Assembly: GCA_017513185.1 (NCBI GenBank)
Contig: JAFXGL010000015.1
Span: 1-64,000 of the forward strand
Origin: Candidatus Saccharimonadota bacterium
GTDB taxonomy: Bacteria > Patescibacteriota > Saccharimonadia > Saccharimonadales > Saccharimonadaceae
Direction: 5' to 3'
DNA length: 64,000 nucleotides
Shown here piece after piece: positions 25,172 to 33,336 of the stretch (position 1 is the first letter of the stretch; each line of letters opens with the position of its first letter). The translations under genes were made by a program, and so were the position numbers. The notes beneath the pieces are model-generated. The model saw nothing but the letters and a program-made list of their open reading frames with translations. It was not told where the DNA came from and did no database searches.

Positions 25172-26227
25172 TTAAGCGGAGTAGTAAGATTTGTACCATT
25201 CGGCGAATTTGCGGAGACCTTCGCGGAGCGGCGTGTGGGGTTTGAAGCCAAAATCTTTTTCTAGAGGAGTGGTGTCGGCGTAGGTGACGGGGACGTCGCC
25301 GGGTTGCATGGGGACGAGCTCTTTGTGGGCTTCAAAGTCGTAATCTTTGGGTAGGACGTCGGCGCGGATGAGTTCTTCTTGAAGGATTTGAACGAAGTCG
25401 AGAAGGTTTTCTGGGCTGGAGTTGCCGATGTTGTAGACTTTGTAAGGTGGAAGCGGAAGGCCGTCTTTGCCAGTTTGTTTGGCTGGGGCTTTGGCCATGA
25501 CGCGAATGACGCCTTCGACGATGTCGTCGAAGTAGGTGAAGTCGCGCTGGCAGTGGCCGTAGTTGAAGATTTAGATGGTCTCGCCCTTGATGAGCTGATT
25601 AGTGAAGCCGAAGTAGGCCATTTCGGGGCGGCCGGCGGGGCCGTAGACGGTGAAGAAACGGAGGCCGGTAGAGGGGATGTCGTAGAGTTTAGAGTAGGCG
25701 TGGGCGAGGAGTTCGTTGCTCTTTTTGGTGGCGGCGTAGAGGGAGACGGGGTTATCGACTTTGTCGTCGGTGCTGAAGGGGATTTTGGTGTTGCCGCCGT
25801 AGACGGAGCTGCTGGAGGCGTAGACGAGGTGTTCGGGGGTGTGGTGGCGGCAGGCTTCGAGGATGTTGTAGAAGCCGATGAGGTTGGATTCGATGTAGGC
25901 GTCTGGGTGGTCGATACTGTAGCGAACGCCGGCTTGGGCGGCGAGGTTGACGACGATGTCAGGCTGGTATTGGGCAAACAGTTGGTCGATGGCGGATTTG
26001 TCGGCGAGGTTGCCTTTGATGAAGGTGAAGTTTTTGAAGCCTTTGAGTTCATTGAGGCGGGAAGTTTTGAGATTGGGGTCGTAGTAAGAGTTGAGGCTGT
26101 CGAAACCGATGATTTTAGCGTCGGGATTTTCTGCGCAGAGGCGCTTGGCGAGGTAGCTGCCGATGAAACCGGCCGCGCCGGTGACGAGGATGGTTTTGTG
26201 GTTGAAGAGATTGGTGGTTGAGTTCAT
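25172..26227 (-). pseudogene. UDP-glucuronate 4-epimerase-like gene interrupted by one TAA
   Basis: The frame would give a 351-residue extended SDR epimerase: TGAAGFIGSYLAKRL (NAD), SSSSVYGG and YAATKKSNELLAHAY (catalytic Y-x3-K), RFFTVYGPAGRPEMA. The frame is interrupted by TAA (coding strand) at 25571-25573, between GETI and IFNYGHCQRDFTYFDDIVEG. The reading frame is otherwise intact, so a single substitution (for example AAA to TAA) explains it. Either a recent loss in this strain or a sequence error. It has a leaderless start (TATAAT, 7 nt, ATG) and is the natural partner of the ugd downstream. Confidence 0.85.
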
Positions 26228-26286
26228 TTTGGTATATTATAACAGATATTGGTGGTGTAGGAAAGCGTGAGGGAGATGAGAATGGG

Positions 26287-26334
26287 TTAGGGGCGTTTGA
26301 GTTTTTTGAACGAGAGGACGGAGAGCAGTAATGA
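26287..26334 (-). pseudogene. wzx 3'-end remnant 1
   Basis: On the minus strand it reads SLLLSVLSFKKLKRP-stop, parallel to SSLLNLSRLKNLKRP-stop at 27325 and SSLLNLSRLKKLRTK-stop at 29385. A short leftover of a polysaccharide flippase C-terminus. Its small size makes this the weakest of the three. Confidence 0.45.
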
Positions 26335-26450
26335 AGTTCGACAAGTGTGATATAATTAGGCGAGGGTTCTTTAACGATAATCATTTCGCCAAACTTTGTT
26401 TGGCTTGGTTCGCATATTCGATGTTAAGTCTAATTATGAATGGAGGACGG

Positions 26451-26543
26451 ATGGGTGATGCTGCTTGGGGACTAGGTGGGATTATTATTGATTTAATGAA
26501 GACAAAAATTCAAAAGTTAATCAAAAAGAGCTTGGCGAAGTGA
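26451..26543 (+). CDS. Possible 30-residue amphipathic peptide
   Basis: MGDAAWGLGGIIIDLMKTKI then QKLIKKSLAK, with GGAGG just upstream. A hydrophobic N-terminal half and a cationic amphipathic C-terminal half, as in leaderless bacteriocins or type I toxins. No homology can be claimed. The frame is open further upstream (26331). Confidence 0.25.
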   Translation: MGDAAWGLGGIIIDLMKTKIQKLIKKSLAK

Positions 26544-26589
26544 TTATTCGTGACAACGTTGGAGTTGTGGAAAAAACTGTGGAAAATTA

Positions 26590-26618
26590 TTGACTTAACT
26601 CTGTAAAACACTTATAAT
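26590..26618 (+). promoter_or_regulatory. Promoter of the 38-residue ORF transcript
   Basis: TTGACT (26590-26595), a 17-bp spacer, TATAAT (26613-26618). It drives a leader of about 228 nt. Confidence 0.8.
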
Positions 26619-26624
26619 TAAATT

Positions 26625-26852
26625 GTTCGGTTTTGATGGCCGAAGGTACTGTAAAATGCTTTTCGTTCTGCGTCAACATAAGGCTAGTGTCTTCGGGTGG
26701 TTTTATGCTGGTGCAGAATGTTTCGTCGGTAAGATGTACGTTGGTGGGATTATAACTAGATAGCTCCTGGGTGACGAACATTCGAAAATGAAACCGAAGC
26801 GTCAGGCTACTGGGTCAAGCCCAGAGTGAACCTTAAAATTACGGAGGTACCT
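26625..26852 (+). ncRNA. Long structured 5' leader
   Basis: The predicted transcript starts with a hairpin TTCGG-ttttgatgg-CCGAA followed by GGTAC. Further in, TTCTGC/GCAGAA encloses CATAA/TTATG. The length and structure ahead of a tiny ORF suggest a cis-regulatory RNA or an RNA that works by itself. The same hairpin-plus-GGTAC start is seen at 28724. Confidence 0.45.
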
Positions 26853-26969
26853 ATGCTAATTTTTAGGTACTCGTTCACCGATAGGAACGGCGTAGTGCAT
26901 CGGGCAAAGCCTGGTCACCCATTCCCTATTTGGGTGGACGAAGAAGACCCGGATTTGTCCGAGTCTTAA
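26853..26969 (+). CDS. Small protein of 38 residues, unknown
   Basis: MLIFRYSFTDRNGVVHRAKP, then GHPFPIWVDEEDPDLSES. ACGGAGG lies 7 nt before the ATG. It has its own promoter and terminator, so it is likely a real monocistronic gene. Acidic C-terminus, no membrane segment, no family recognised. Confidence 0.55.
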   Translation: MLIFRYSFTDRNGVVHRAKPGHPFPIWVDEEDPDLSES

Positions 26970-27013
26970 TCAATGCATCTAGCTAGGATTTTTTGAAGAT
27001 GTTTCTAGCTAGG

Positions 27014-27052
27014 CGAAGCCGTGTAGTTTCTAGCGCCACACGGCTTTGTTTT
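27014..27052 (+). terminator. Terminator of the small-ORF transcript
   Basis: AAGCCGTGT/ACACGGCTT stem with a long loop, then TTTTTTT. Confidence 0.85.
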
Positions 27053-27324
27053 TTTGGGATAAAACACAAAGCCCTGCGTCGTTAGATGCATAGAGATTCT
27101 ACATTATTGTTTTCAGTTTATCAATCATAAGCGTTATGGTTATATTGTAACACGCCATGGACGGTATTTGCAATGTTTTTCTAAATTGGAATGATGATGT
27201 CGCACTGTTGAAAGTTGTAAATACAATAGAGGATAAGATTGGGCGAGGCGGGAGTGGAAGCGGGATGAGGATGGGGTGCGAGGAAAGAGGGGTGAGGAGA
27301 AGAAGGAGGGGGAGGGAGGTGAGG
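27053..27324. other. Intergenic, purine-rich tract
   Basis: No gene supported. From about 27238 to 27324 the plus strand is almost pure G/A (GGGAGGGAGG type). A similar tract follows wzx remnant 3 at 29286-29380, which suggests a shared ancestral 3' flank. Confidence 0.5.
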
Positions 27325-27422
27325 TTAGGGGCGTTTTAGGTTTTTGAGGCGGGAGAGGTTGAGTAGGGAGGAGATGCAGTGGAAGTTGAGGAGGGAGTAG
27401 GTGGCGATGTCGGCGAGGAGCT
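27325..27422 (-). pseudogene. wzx 3'-end remnant 2
   Basis: The minus strand reads LLADIATYSLLNFHCISSLL then NLSRLKNLKRP-stop. It is nearly parallel to the tail at 29385-29637 (LLAGVTIYSLLNFRYISSLL, NLSRLKKLRTK-stop), and the DNA also aligns. It has no start and ends abruptly at 27422, where the accessory insert begins. Confidence 0.75.
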
Positions 27423-27475
27423 AAGAACGAAGATACTCAACATCACAATGAAGAGCAGGGTACGAAAAGAAAGGT

Positions 27476-27877
27476 TTAGAGATTAAACAGACTTGCTACG
27501 TCTGAGTAGTGCGCTTTTATGATATTTTTCCATTCCTGCGTTTCATTTTTGGCAGGAATATCATTTTTGGAGTACACTAAGAGTATTCTAACTATGTTCA
27601 AATCGTCATCTATCGCCAAAATGCATCTATTTCCAGATGCTTTTGGAGAAATTTTTATACCAAAAATTGCAAAATCTAGTTTGGCCAGTCGGTGATTTTC
27701 CGCGATGGATATTAAATCTGCACGCTTGGTAAGTAGCATATTATCGATATGCTCGCACATGAATATAATATCATCCTGAGTCTGATTCCATTTCGACTTG
27801 TACTTTTTTTCAAATGTTTTGATAAAATGTCGTTTGGTGAAATTTTCAAAAATGACTTTATACTTGTGCTGGCCCAT
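27476..27877 (-). CDS. Toxin candidate paired with a Panacea antitoxin
   Basis: 133 residues. RHFIKTFEKKYKSKWNQTQDDIIFMCE, then SPKASGNRCILAIDDDLNIVRILLVYSKNDIP. This layout (FIKxFxKKY..W..T near the start, SGNR.., strand ending YSK) resembles small RelE/ParE-like toxins. It overlaps the 3' end of the XRE/Panacea gene by 20 nt, the usual antitoxin-toxin coupling. The RelE-like fold is inference; the pairing is strongly suggested by context. Confidence 0.65.
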   Translation of the reverse strand: MGQHKYKVIFENFTKRHFIKTFEKKYKSKWNQTQDDIIFMCEHIDNMLLTKRADLISIAENHRLAKLDFAIFGIKISPKASGNRCILAIDDDLNIVRILLVYSKNDIPAKNETQEWKNIIKAHYSDVASLFNL

Positions 27878-28580
27878 ATATTTTGCTCGGTTCTTCCTGG
27901 AATATCAGGCTATATGGAATTATTTCGCCATCTAGACAGATTTGCCATGGTAGTTGTTCGTGCGTGAAGTTTACTATATCTTCGGTTGATTTACCTTGCC
28001 AAGCTTTGCAAACTTTTTTAATTAGGGAGAGTTCCTTTTCGGAAAGTTTACTTGTTGGAGCTTCTTTTTCTATTAACGAGAACATAATGGCCTTGCCGCT
28101 CGGCTCGCGTTTGACGATTCCGTCATCTTCCATTTCGTCTAACGCGCGGAAGTAAACGTCGGCTACTGGGCCGCGTGGAAGTTTGCGATAAGTCATGCCG
28201 GACATTGGTCTAGAGTTTTCGTAATACCAAATGAAATCTGCTAGATAGACAAGCTTAGCAAGTTTAGTTTTTGTGATTTTTCGATCCTCTTTATCTGCGC
28301 CGTAGCGTATGGCATTTAATATGATTTGTTTGTATTTGTCAGTGGAGGCTGTGACGTCGGAAAAAACAGACGAACCGTCTGAGATTCCGAGAATATCGTC
28401 GATTCCTACGCGAAGAATAGATGCTAGCGTCTCTGCTTGACTAACGGTCAGCTCCTTTTTGCCGGCTTCAATATTGATATAAGTAGGGCGGCTGATGCCT
28501 AGGGCTTTAGCAATTTGCTCTTGGGAGCACCCACGAGCTTGCCTAGCTTGCAATAGATGATTTGATATTTGCCCACTCAT
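27858..28580 (-). CDS. Antitoxin: XRE HTH + Panacea (DUF4065) domain
   Basis: 240 residues. XRE-type HTH at 1-65 (LLQARQARGCSQEQIAKALGISRPTYINIEAGKKELT). A Panacea/DUF4065 (SocA-like) domain follows, about 85-230: KTKLAKLVYLADFIWYYENSRPMSGMTYRKLPRGPVADV. Panacea domains are known hyper-promiscuous antitoxin modules that neutralise unrelated toxins. The HTH probably represses its own operon; a TATAAT lies about 27 bp upstream of the start. Confidence 0.85.
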   Translation of the reverse strand: MSGQISNHLLQARQARGCSQEQIAKALGISRPTYINIEAGKKELTVSQAETLASILRVGIDDILGISDGSSVFSDVTASTDKYKQIILNAIRYGADKEDRKITKTKLAKLVYLADFIWYYENSRPMSGMTYRKLPRGPVADVYFRALDEMEDDGIVKREPSGKAIMFSLIEKEAPTSKLSEKELSLIKKVCKAWQGKSTEDIVNFTHEQLPWQICLDGEIIPYSLIFQEEPSKIYGPAQV

Positions 28581-28689
28581 ATGTATGACCTTTCGTTAAG
28601 TAAGTTATCTTTATTATATCACAGCCAGTCTAAAAAGCAATAGTTTTTACAGTTGTTGTTAATTATTTTTACATTTTTGCTTTTTACTA

Positions 28690-28717
28690 TTGACAATTGT
28701 TTTTTGTGTGCGATAAT
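28690..28717 (+). promoter_or_regulatory. Promoter of the HNH gene
   Basis: TTGACA (28690-28695), a 16-bp spacer, GATAAT (28712-28717). The roughly 150-nt leader begins with CGGGTC-cggaat-GACCCG then AAGGTAC, and a second hairpin GAGGGCACC-cctaGGTGTCTC. Confidence 0.75.
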
Positions 28718-28873
28718 GATATTATCGGGTCCGGAATGACCCGAAGGTACGAAAGAGGGCACCCCTAGGTGTCTCTTCGATAAAAATATATGCAGTACTT
28801 TTATTCTCTTATAGTACCACGAAATAATAATTAAGTCCATGAACGAAGAGATGGGATTAAAGGAGATTCTTTT

Positions 28874-29104
28874 ATGGCTTTTTCGGAAGATATAAAAGAT
28901 CAAGCATTCAGACGCGCAGGCGGAAAATGTGAACGGTGCGGCAAGGTGTGCCGCCGAGTATTAACTGATTATGGATATACGTATCCGGGGTTTGAGTTTC
29001 ATCACAAAACTTCAGCCCAAGCCGGAGGAAGTGATGGACTCAGTAACTGTGAATTTCTGTGCGCGGCTTGTCATGAGGGGACGTTGTCCTACGGGAGGCA
29101 TTAG
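28874..29104 (+). CDS. Small HNH-type protein
   Basis: 76 residues with an HNH/zinc pattern: CERCGKVC (Cys pair), FEFHHKTSAQAGGSDGLSN (His-His and Asn), LCAACHEG (second Cys pair and His). Small stand-alone HNH nucleases occur in phages and mobile elements. An AAGGAG site precedes the ATG. It sits in the accessory insert between wzx remnants. Confidence 0.8.
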   Translation: MAFSEDIKDQAFRRAGGKCERCGKVCRRVLTDYGYTYPGFEFHHKTSAQAGGSDGLSNCEFLCAACHEGTLSYGRH

Positions 29105-29108
29105 CGCG

Positions 29109-29231
29109 ATGGAGGAGCTGACTTTAAAACATAAAGAAGTTCGTGCTTTGGAGAGGATTGCCGATGAGCTGTCAAAAATCAACTCAAGGCTTGCGTCGTT
29201 AGAAATTTATTGCTTACAGAAATGCAACTAG
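29109..29231 (+). CDS. Small helical protein after the HNH gene, unknown
   Basis: 40 residues: MEELTLKHKEVRALERIADE then LSKINSRLASLEIYCLQKCN, one probable coiled-coil helix. It starts 4 nt after the HNH stop, so translational coupling is plausible. It ends just before a terminator. The ribosome-binding site is weak. Confidence 0.4.
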   Translation: MEELTLKHKEVRALERIADELSKINSRLASLEIYCLQKCN

Positions 29232-29240
29232 TTTCGGAAG

Positions 29241-29265
29241 GCGTCGCCGTAAGGCGACGCTTTTT
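29241..29265 (+). terminator. Terminator of the HNH unit
   Basis: GCGTCGCC-gtaa-GGCGACGC followed by TTTTT. Confidence 0.88.
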
Positions 29266-29384
29266 GGTTGGGGTAATAGATAAGAAGGTTGGAGGAAGTG
29301 GATGGCGTGGAGGGAGTGGATGGAGCGGAGGAAGGAGCGGGTGGAGCGGAAGATGGGAAGAGGAAAGTGGGAGAAGGATGGTGG

Positions 29385-29637
29385 CTATTTTGTTCTGAGT
29401 TTTTTGAGGCGGGAGAGGTTGAGGAGGGAGGAGATGTAGCGGAAGTTGAGGAGGGAGTAGATGGTGACGCCGGCAAGGAGCTGGGTGAGGAGGCGGGTGA
29501 AAGCAGGAAGGTTAACGAGGTTAAGCGGGTAGATGACGCCGAGCATGATTATGGCTTTGATGAGGAAGGGGAGAGACTGCTTGAGGTATTGGCGGATTGG
29601 GAGTTCTTTGCGGAAGAAGAGGTGGTTTGAGAGTGGA
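29385..29637 (-). pseudogene. wzx 3'-end remnant 3 (about 83 codons)
   Basis: Minus-strand frame without a start: SPLSNHLFFRKELPIRQYLK..., then hydrophobic segments AIIMLGVIYPLNLVNL and LLAGVTIYSLLNFRYISSLL, ending RLKKLRTK-stop. This is the typical last two helices of a Wzx/MATE-type flippase. It abuts the stop codon of the intact wzx (29640), so a new cassette seems to have replaced the rest of the resident gene. Confidence 0.8.
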
Positions 29638-29639
29638 GA

Positions 29640-30911
29640 TTAGGACTTGAGAAAACGTTTGAACTTTTTGAAGTCGCGGGGTTTGACGAGAATGACGTCG
29701 GTGATTTTAACGTGATAGTATTTTAAGTATAGCAGTAAGAATATGAGGCCGGTGCCGCTGTAGGAAGCGACGGAGGCGATGGCGGCGCCGTAAATGCCGC
29801 TGGTCGGAATGACAAAGTAGTTGACGACGATGTTGATAATGACGCCGGCGAGGAGTGTGTAGAAATATTGTTTGGATTTGCCGTCGCTAATGAAAAGGCG
29901 GCCAATGATTTTGTAGTATACGATACTATAGATGCCGGCGAACAGAATCATGGTGATATGGAAAGCTTCAGTGTATTCTTCGCCGAATAGTATAGTGAAA
30001 AGTTGTTCGCCGAGTATAAAGAGAGTGAGGAATGCGAAGATTACGAATGAGGAGGAGCAACGTAGTGAGAAATTGACCGTGTCCAGTGAGTTGTCCTTGG
30101 CGGTGCGTTTTTGGACGACGTCTTTGAAAATGTCAGGAATGACCCAAATATATTCAGCGATGGAGAGGCCGAGGGAATAGACGCCAATTGCGCTGAAATC
30201 GATTGAATAAGCATTAAGCATGACTATGTCGACCTTGTAGTTTAATATGATGAGAAGGCCTGAGAGCATTGGTAGGATTCCCTCTTTTGTGATCTGTAGA
30301 TAATATTTTCTATATTGTCTTAGAAATAGTTTGAGGTAGTTTATTTTTGTGGCGTAAAGTAAAATGATAGTAATGTCTTTAATGAGGTAAATGATAAGTG
30401 CTGTGGCGAGATCGCGTTTGAGGAGTAAGAAGGTTGCGATTGTCAGTAGACAGTTTAATGAAGAAATTACGAAAATTACAAAGGTATTTCTTTTAATATT
30501 TTCGACTAGGTTGATGTAGCGGAATTGCAGGGCGAGAGTTGAAACTATCGAAACTATGCATACGTATGTGACGGTGACGTCGAAATTTGTGAGGACGATG
30601 ATGCCTAAAGATATTAAGGAAAAGATAATGAATTGAATGAGGGCAAGGGAGATAAAGATTTCGTAACAGTTTTCGATGTTTTTTCTTTTGAAGTGTGGGT
30701 AGATGGTGGAAAGACCGAACTGAAGAATTGCTGATGCAATTGTAACGTAGTTAATGATTGAAGAGTACTGTCCTTTCAGCTCGGCACCAAGAAATCGGTT
30801 GAGGAAGATGAGCGAGATAAACCCAAAAACCATGATGAAGAATTTGCTACACAATGAAAGGAAGTAGTCGTTTGAAAACAGTTTGCTGAATTTGGATTTT
30901 GGGTTTTTCAT
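29640..30911 (-). CDS. wzx: Polysaccharide repeat-unit flippase (Wzx family)
   Basis: 423 residues, 12-14 predicted transmembrane helices, polysaccharide-synthesis (PST) type. It flips undecaprenyl-PP-linked repeat units to the outer face for Wzy. It overlaps the pyruvyltransferase gene by 4 nt. Lower GC and weaker strand skew than housekeeping neighbours suggest recent transfer. The Lys/Arg-rich end (RDFKKFKRFLKS) is cytoplasmic. Confidence 0.9.
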   Translation of the reverse strand: MKNPKSKFSKLFSNDYFLSLCSKFFIMVFGFISLIFLNRFLGAELKGQYSSIINYVTIASAILQFGLSTIYPHFKRKNIENCYEIFISLALIQFIIFSLISLGIIVLTNFDVTVTYVCIVSIVSTLALQFRYINLVENIKRNTFVIFVISSLNCLLTIATFLLLKRDLATALIIYLIKDITIILLYATKINYLKLFLRQYRKYYLQITKEGILPMLSGLLIILNYKVDIVMLNAYSIDFSAIGVYSLGLSIAEYIWVIPDIFKDVVQKRTAKDNSLDTVNFSLRCSSSFVIFAFLTLFILGEQLFTILFGEEYTEAFHITMILFAGIYSIVYYKIIGRLFISDGKSKQYFYTLLAGVIINIVVNYFVIPTSGIYGAAIASVASYSGTGLIFLLLYLKYYHVKITDVILVKPRDFKKFKRFLKS

Positions 30912-32014
30912 GCTAGGCTCCTTGCGGTAACTGTGGCTATTGCTGGTGTGCCTTCAGAAAATCGTCTAAAATAAGTCTGTTTTTTTTTGGCAGCCTTAAA
31001 AATAGAGTTATCCAATGAAATTGGCTGAAAGTCAAGAGCTGATAGTTTTCTGTAAGTTTCGCGGGGTTTGATGGTGGAAAGCAAAGAAGTCCATCTCTCG
31101 CGGCCGATTAATTTGTAAAACTTGACGGATTTTGGATGGCTGGCAACGGAAATGACTTCTTTGTTGTATTTTGTGGAGACAATGCCGACGTGCAGTTTGT
31201 CGGTAACGACGGCGTCGACATTTTTAAGAACTTTTGATAAGTACCATGGGCCTTGATAGAAACAGAGGCGGTTGTTGGGGTTGTCCAATTCGTCGAATAA
31301 TGTTTTGGCGCGTTCTTTTTGTGTGTCGCGGTTTTGGTCGCAACCGATGATATAGATGACGTTGCGATTCGACTGAAACTTTTTCAAATCAGCAACAACA
31401 TTATTCATACCACTGTTATTGTTTTTGGTGGTCAGATGCAGAAAGATGATTTTTTCTTGTTTATTTTTTTGCAAGAGGCTGCGAACGTCGATATTTTTGA
31501 TAGGAAAATCGTTTTCTTTGACTCCCATGATCCAGTCGGGATTAACTTCAATTTTATTTTTAACGTGGATTTTTTCTAGGAAGGTTTTAGACTCATCGTT
31601 GCGGACGGAAACTTTTTCGGCACCGTTGAAGATCTTTTTGAGTAAGATTCGGTTGGGTGGGAAAGAAATTGGACCGGCTTCGATGCCGACTATGATGTAA
31701 GGGATCTTTCTTTTATAAACTTTGTAAGCGGGGAGGGTGTGCTTGACTAAGCAGCGCAAATTCCAAAGAAGTCTTCTTTTGGCGGGCTCGCCGAAGTAGC
31801 CACCGCCGGCAAAGATTACTAAGTCAGCAGATTCTATAGCTTCCTTTTTATTTTTTCGATTCACTTTGCAGTATTTGTCGTATGACGCGTCGACGTCGGC
31901 GGAATACCAATTAATGTTTTTATATTTTTCGACGTCTTGTTCGACGACGTAGTAAAGCAGGAAGTCGCCGTAGTTGTCGTTCATGAATGAACCGTGTATG
32001 TAGAGGTTTTTCAT
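30908..32014 (-). CDS. Polysaccharide pyruvyl transferase family protein
   Basis: 368 residues. GSFMNDNYGDFLLYYVV (family N-terminal G-N-x-GD), SADLVIFAGGGYFGEPAKRR, SVRNDESKTFLEKI, and a C-terminal DAVVTDKLHVGIVSTKYNKEVISV (D-K-LHxGI). CsaB/WcaK-like enzymes move pyruvate from PEP to a sugar as a ketal, adding negative charge to the polymer. Overlaps both neighbours by 4 nt. Confidence 0.88.
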   Translation of the reverse strand: MKNLYIHGSFMNDNYGDFLLYYVVEQDVEKYKNINWYSADVDASYDKYCKVNRKNKKEAIESADLVIFAGGGYFGEPAKRRLLWNLRCLVKHTLPAYKVYKRKIPYIIVGIEAGPISFPPNRILLKKIFNGAEKVSVRNDESKTFLEKIHVKNKIEVNPDWIMGVKENDFPIKNIDVRSLLQKNKQEKIIFLHLTTKNNNSGMNNVVADLKKFQSNRNVIYIIGCDQNRDTQKERAKTLFDELDNPNNRLCFYQGPWYLSKVLKNVDAVVTDKLHVGIVSTKYNKEVISVASHPKSVKFYKLIGRERWTSLLSTIKPRETYRKLSALDFQPISLDNSIFKAAKKKQTYFRRFSEGTPAIATVTARSLA

Positions 32015-33336
32015 ATAGTTGTCCTTTCTGATATTGCTAATTTTTCCGTTTCTTGATGAATCCTATTGGAGAAGAATTTGCTAATATAGTAGCCTACGAG
32101 CGGGACGAATAGCGCCGTTCGGAAGAAGGCGGTCGGATAATATACGAACCAGCGGATGGAAAAAATGGTTAGAGTAATTTTGAAAATGTCACAGAGTTTT
32201 GAGTTGTGTGAAAAAACATAATTGATGATTCTGCCGATGATGATAGCGAAAATAATAACGCCGATAAAACCGCCCCAGAAGTAGAAATAATTAGAGGAGA
32301 GTCCGCCGCCTTTATTAAGAAAGCCGGCAGCGTCTGCCATCACGGTCAGATTATATTTGTTGCTGCCGCCAGTGATGAACGACGAAGCATAATTCAACAT
32401 GTGCGTTAGTCTTTGGCCGGTCGATAAACTGAGCCCATATCTCAAGATTTGGGTTCCGCCATAGAATGAGTAAGAAATTGTATTGACAAATAAACCACGA
32501 CTGAGGGTTTCTTGTAGTGTGCTGGCACTGAATAAGTCACCTGTATTTCGGAAGATGTCGATTATATTGGCGGACAGAATTCCTAGGAAGCCGACTATAA
32601 GAACGTATTTCATTTTTATGTTGTTTTTGCTGTTTAGAATGAGCATAGCTAAAATCATGGGGAAACAAGATGACCTATCGCCAAAAAGTAACCCTTGTGA
32701 ACAGTATAAAATGGCATAAATAATCAGGAAAATTTTGAAGGCTTTATTGTTTTTGGTATATTGCCAAGCGAAAATGAAGACGATTAATGCGTATTCATAT
32801 ATGACGTTAGTGTTTGATGCGTACGACCCGATAGTGCCTCGATCGAATCCGAAAATAAGAGCATACAGAAGAATTAGTACGCAACCGACTATCATAACCG
32901 GAACGTATTTGCTTTTGGCAATACTTTCTGATGGGGCTTTTTCGGCGGTGATAGTTTCCTTTTCTTTAATGCGGATTTTTCCTATCGATAGCGACAGGAT
33001 GGAGAGAAAGAGCAAAAAGTTTTTGGCGTTTACGATATTTGATTCTGTATTGATGAGCGGAATTTGCCAGTTGAAAGCAGTACTTTGGGTATTCAAGCAA
33101 ACGGAATAGGCAAAAGAAATGCTGATTAGCGTCAAAATTCCAATTAGGAGAGTAATTGCGCCGCTTTTGCGATATTTGAATATCATGTATAGCGAGGTGA
33201 GAATAATTAAGATTCCGATAAACGGTAGAGAGCTTACGCTATTTTCTAAAAAGATGATGGCAAAAATACTGACGATGGTCGAGACAATATCTACAATCGG
33301 CAAATTTATCTTTCTCTTAGGCTGTTTTGCGTTCAT
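32011..33336 (-). CDS. wzy: O-antigen/EPS polymerase (Wzy-like)
   Basis: 441 residues, about 12 transmembrane helices and a large loop (about 270-350: GDLFSASTLQETLSRGLF...GGTQILRYGLSLSTGQRLT) as in O-antigen polysaccharide polymerases. Assigned from topology and its place between wzx, GTs and the pyruvyltransferase; sequence is poorly conserved in this family. Confidence 0.75.
   Translation of the reverse strand: MNAKQPKRKINLPIVDIVSTIVSIFAIIFLENSVSSLPFIGILIILTSLYMIFKYRKSGAITLLIGILTLISISFAYSVCLNTQSTAFNWQIPLINTESNIVNAKNFLLFLSILSLSIGKIRIKEKETITAEKAPSESIAKSKYVPVMIVGCVLILLYALIFGFDRGTIGSYASNTNVIYEYALIVFIFAWQYTKNNKAFKIFLIIYAILYCSQGLLFGDRSSCFPMILAMLILNSKNNIKMKYVLIVGFLGILSANIIDIFRNTGDLFSASTLQETLSRGLFVNTISYSFYGGTQILRYGLSLSTGQRLTHMLNYASSFITGGSNKYNLTVMADAAGFLNKGGGLSSNYFYFWGGFIGVIIFAIIIGRIINYVFSHNSKLCDIFKITLTIFSIRWFVYYPTAFFRTALFVPLVGYYISKFFSNRIHQETEKLAISERTTI

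Noticed and set aside
25172..25498. Separate 108-codon gene
   Set aside because: It is the downstream part of the epimerase frame after the single TAA and has no start signals of its own.
27157..27339. 60-codon plus-strand ORF in the purine tract
   Set aside because: Its Gly/Arg repeats come from the low-complexity G/A tract and it overlaps a wzx remnant.
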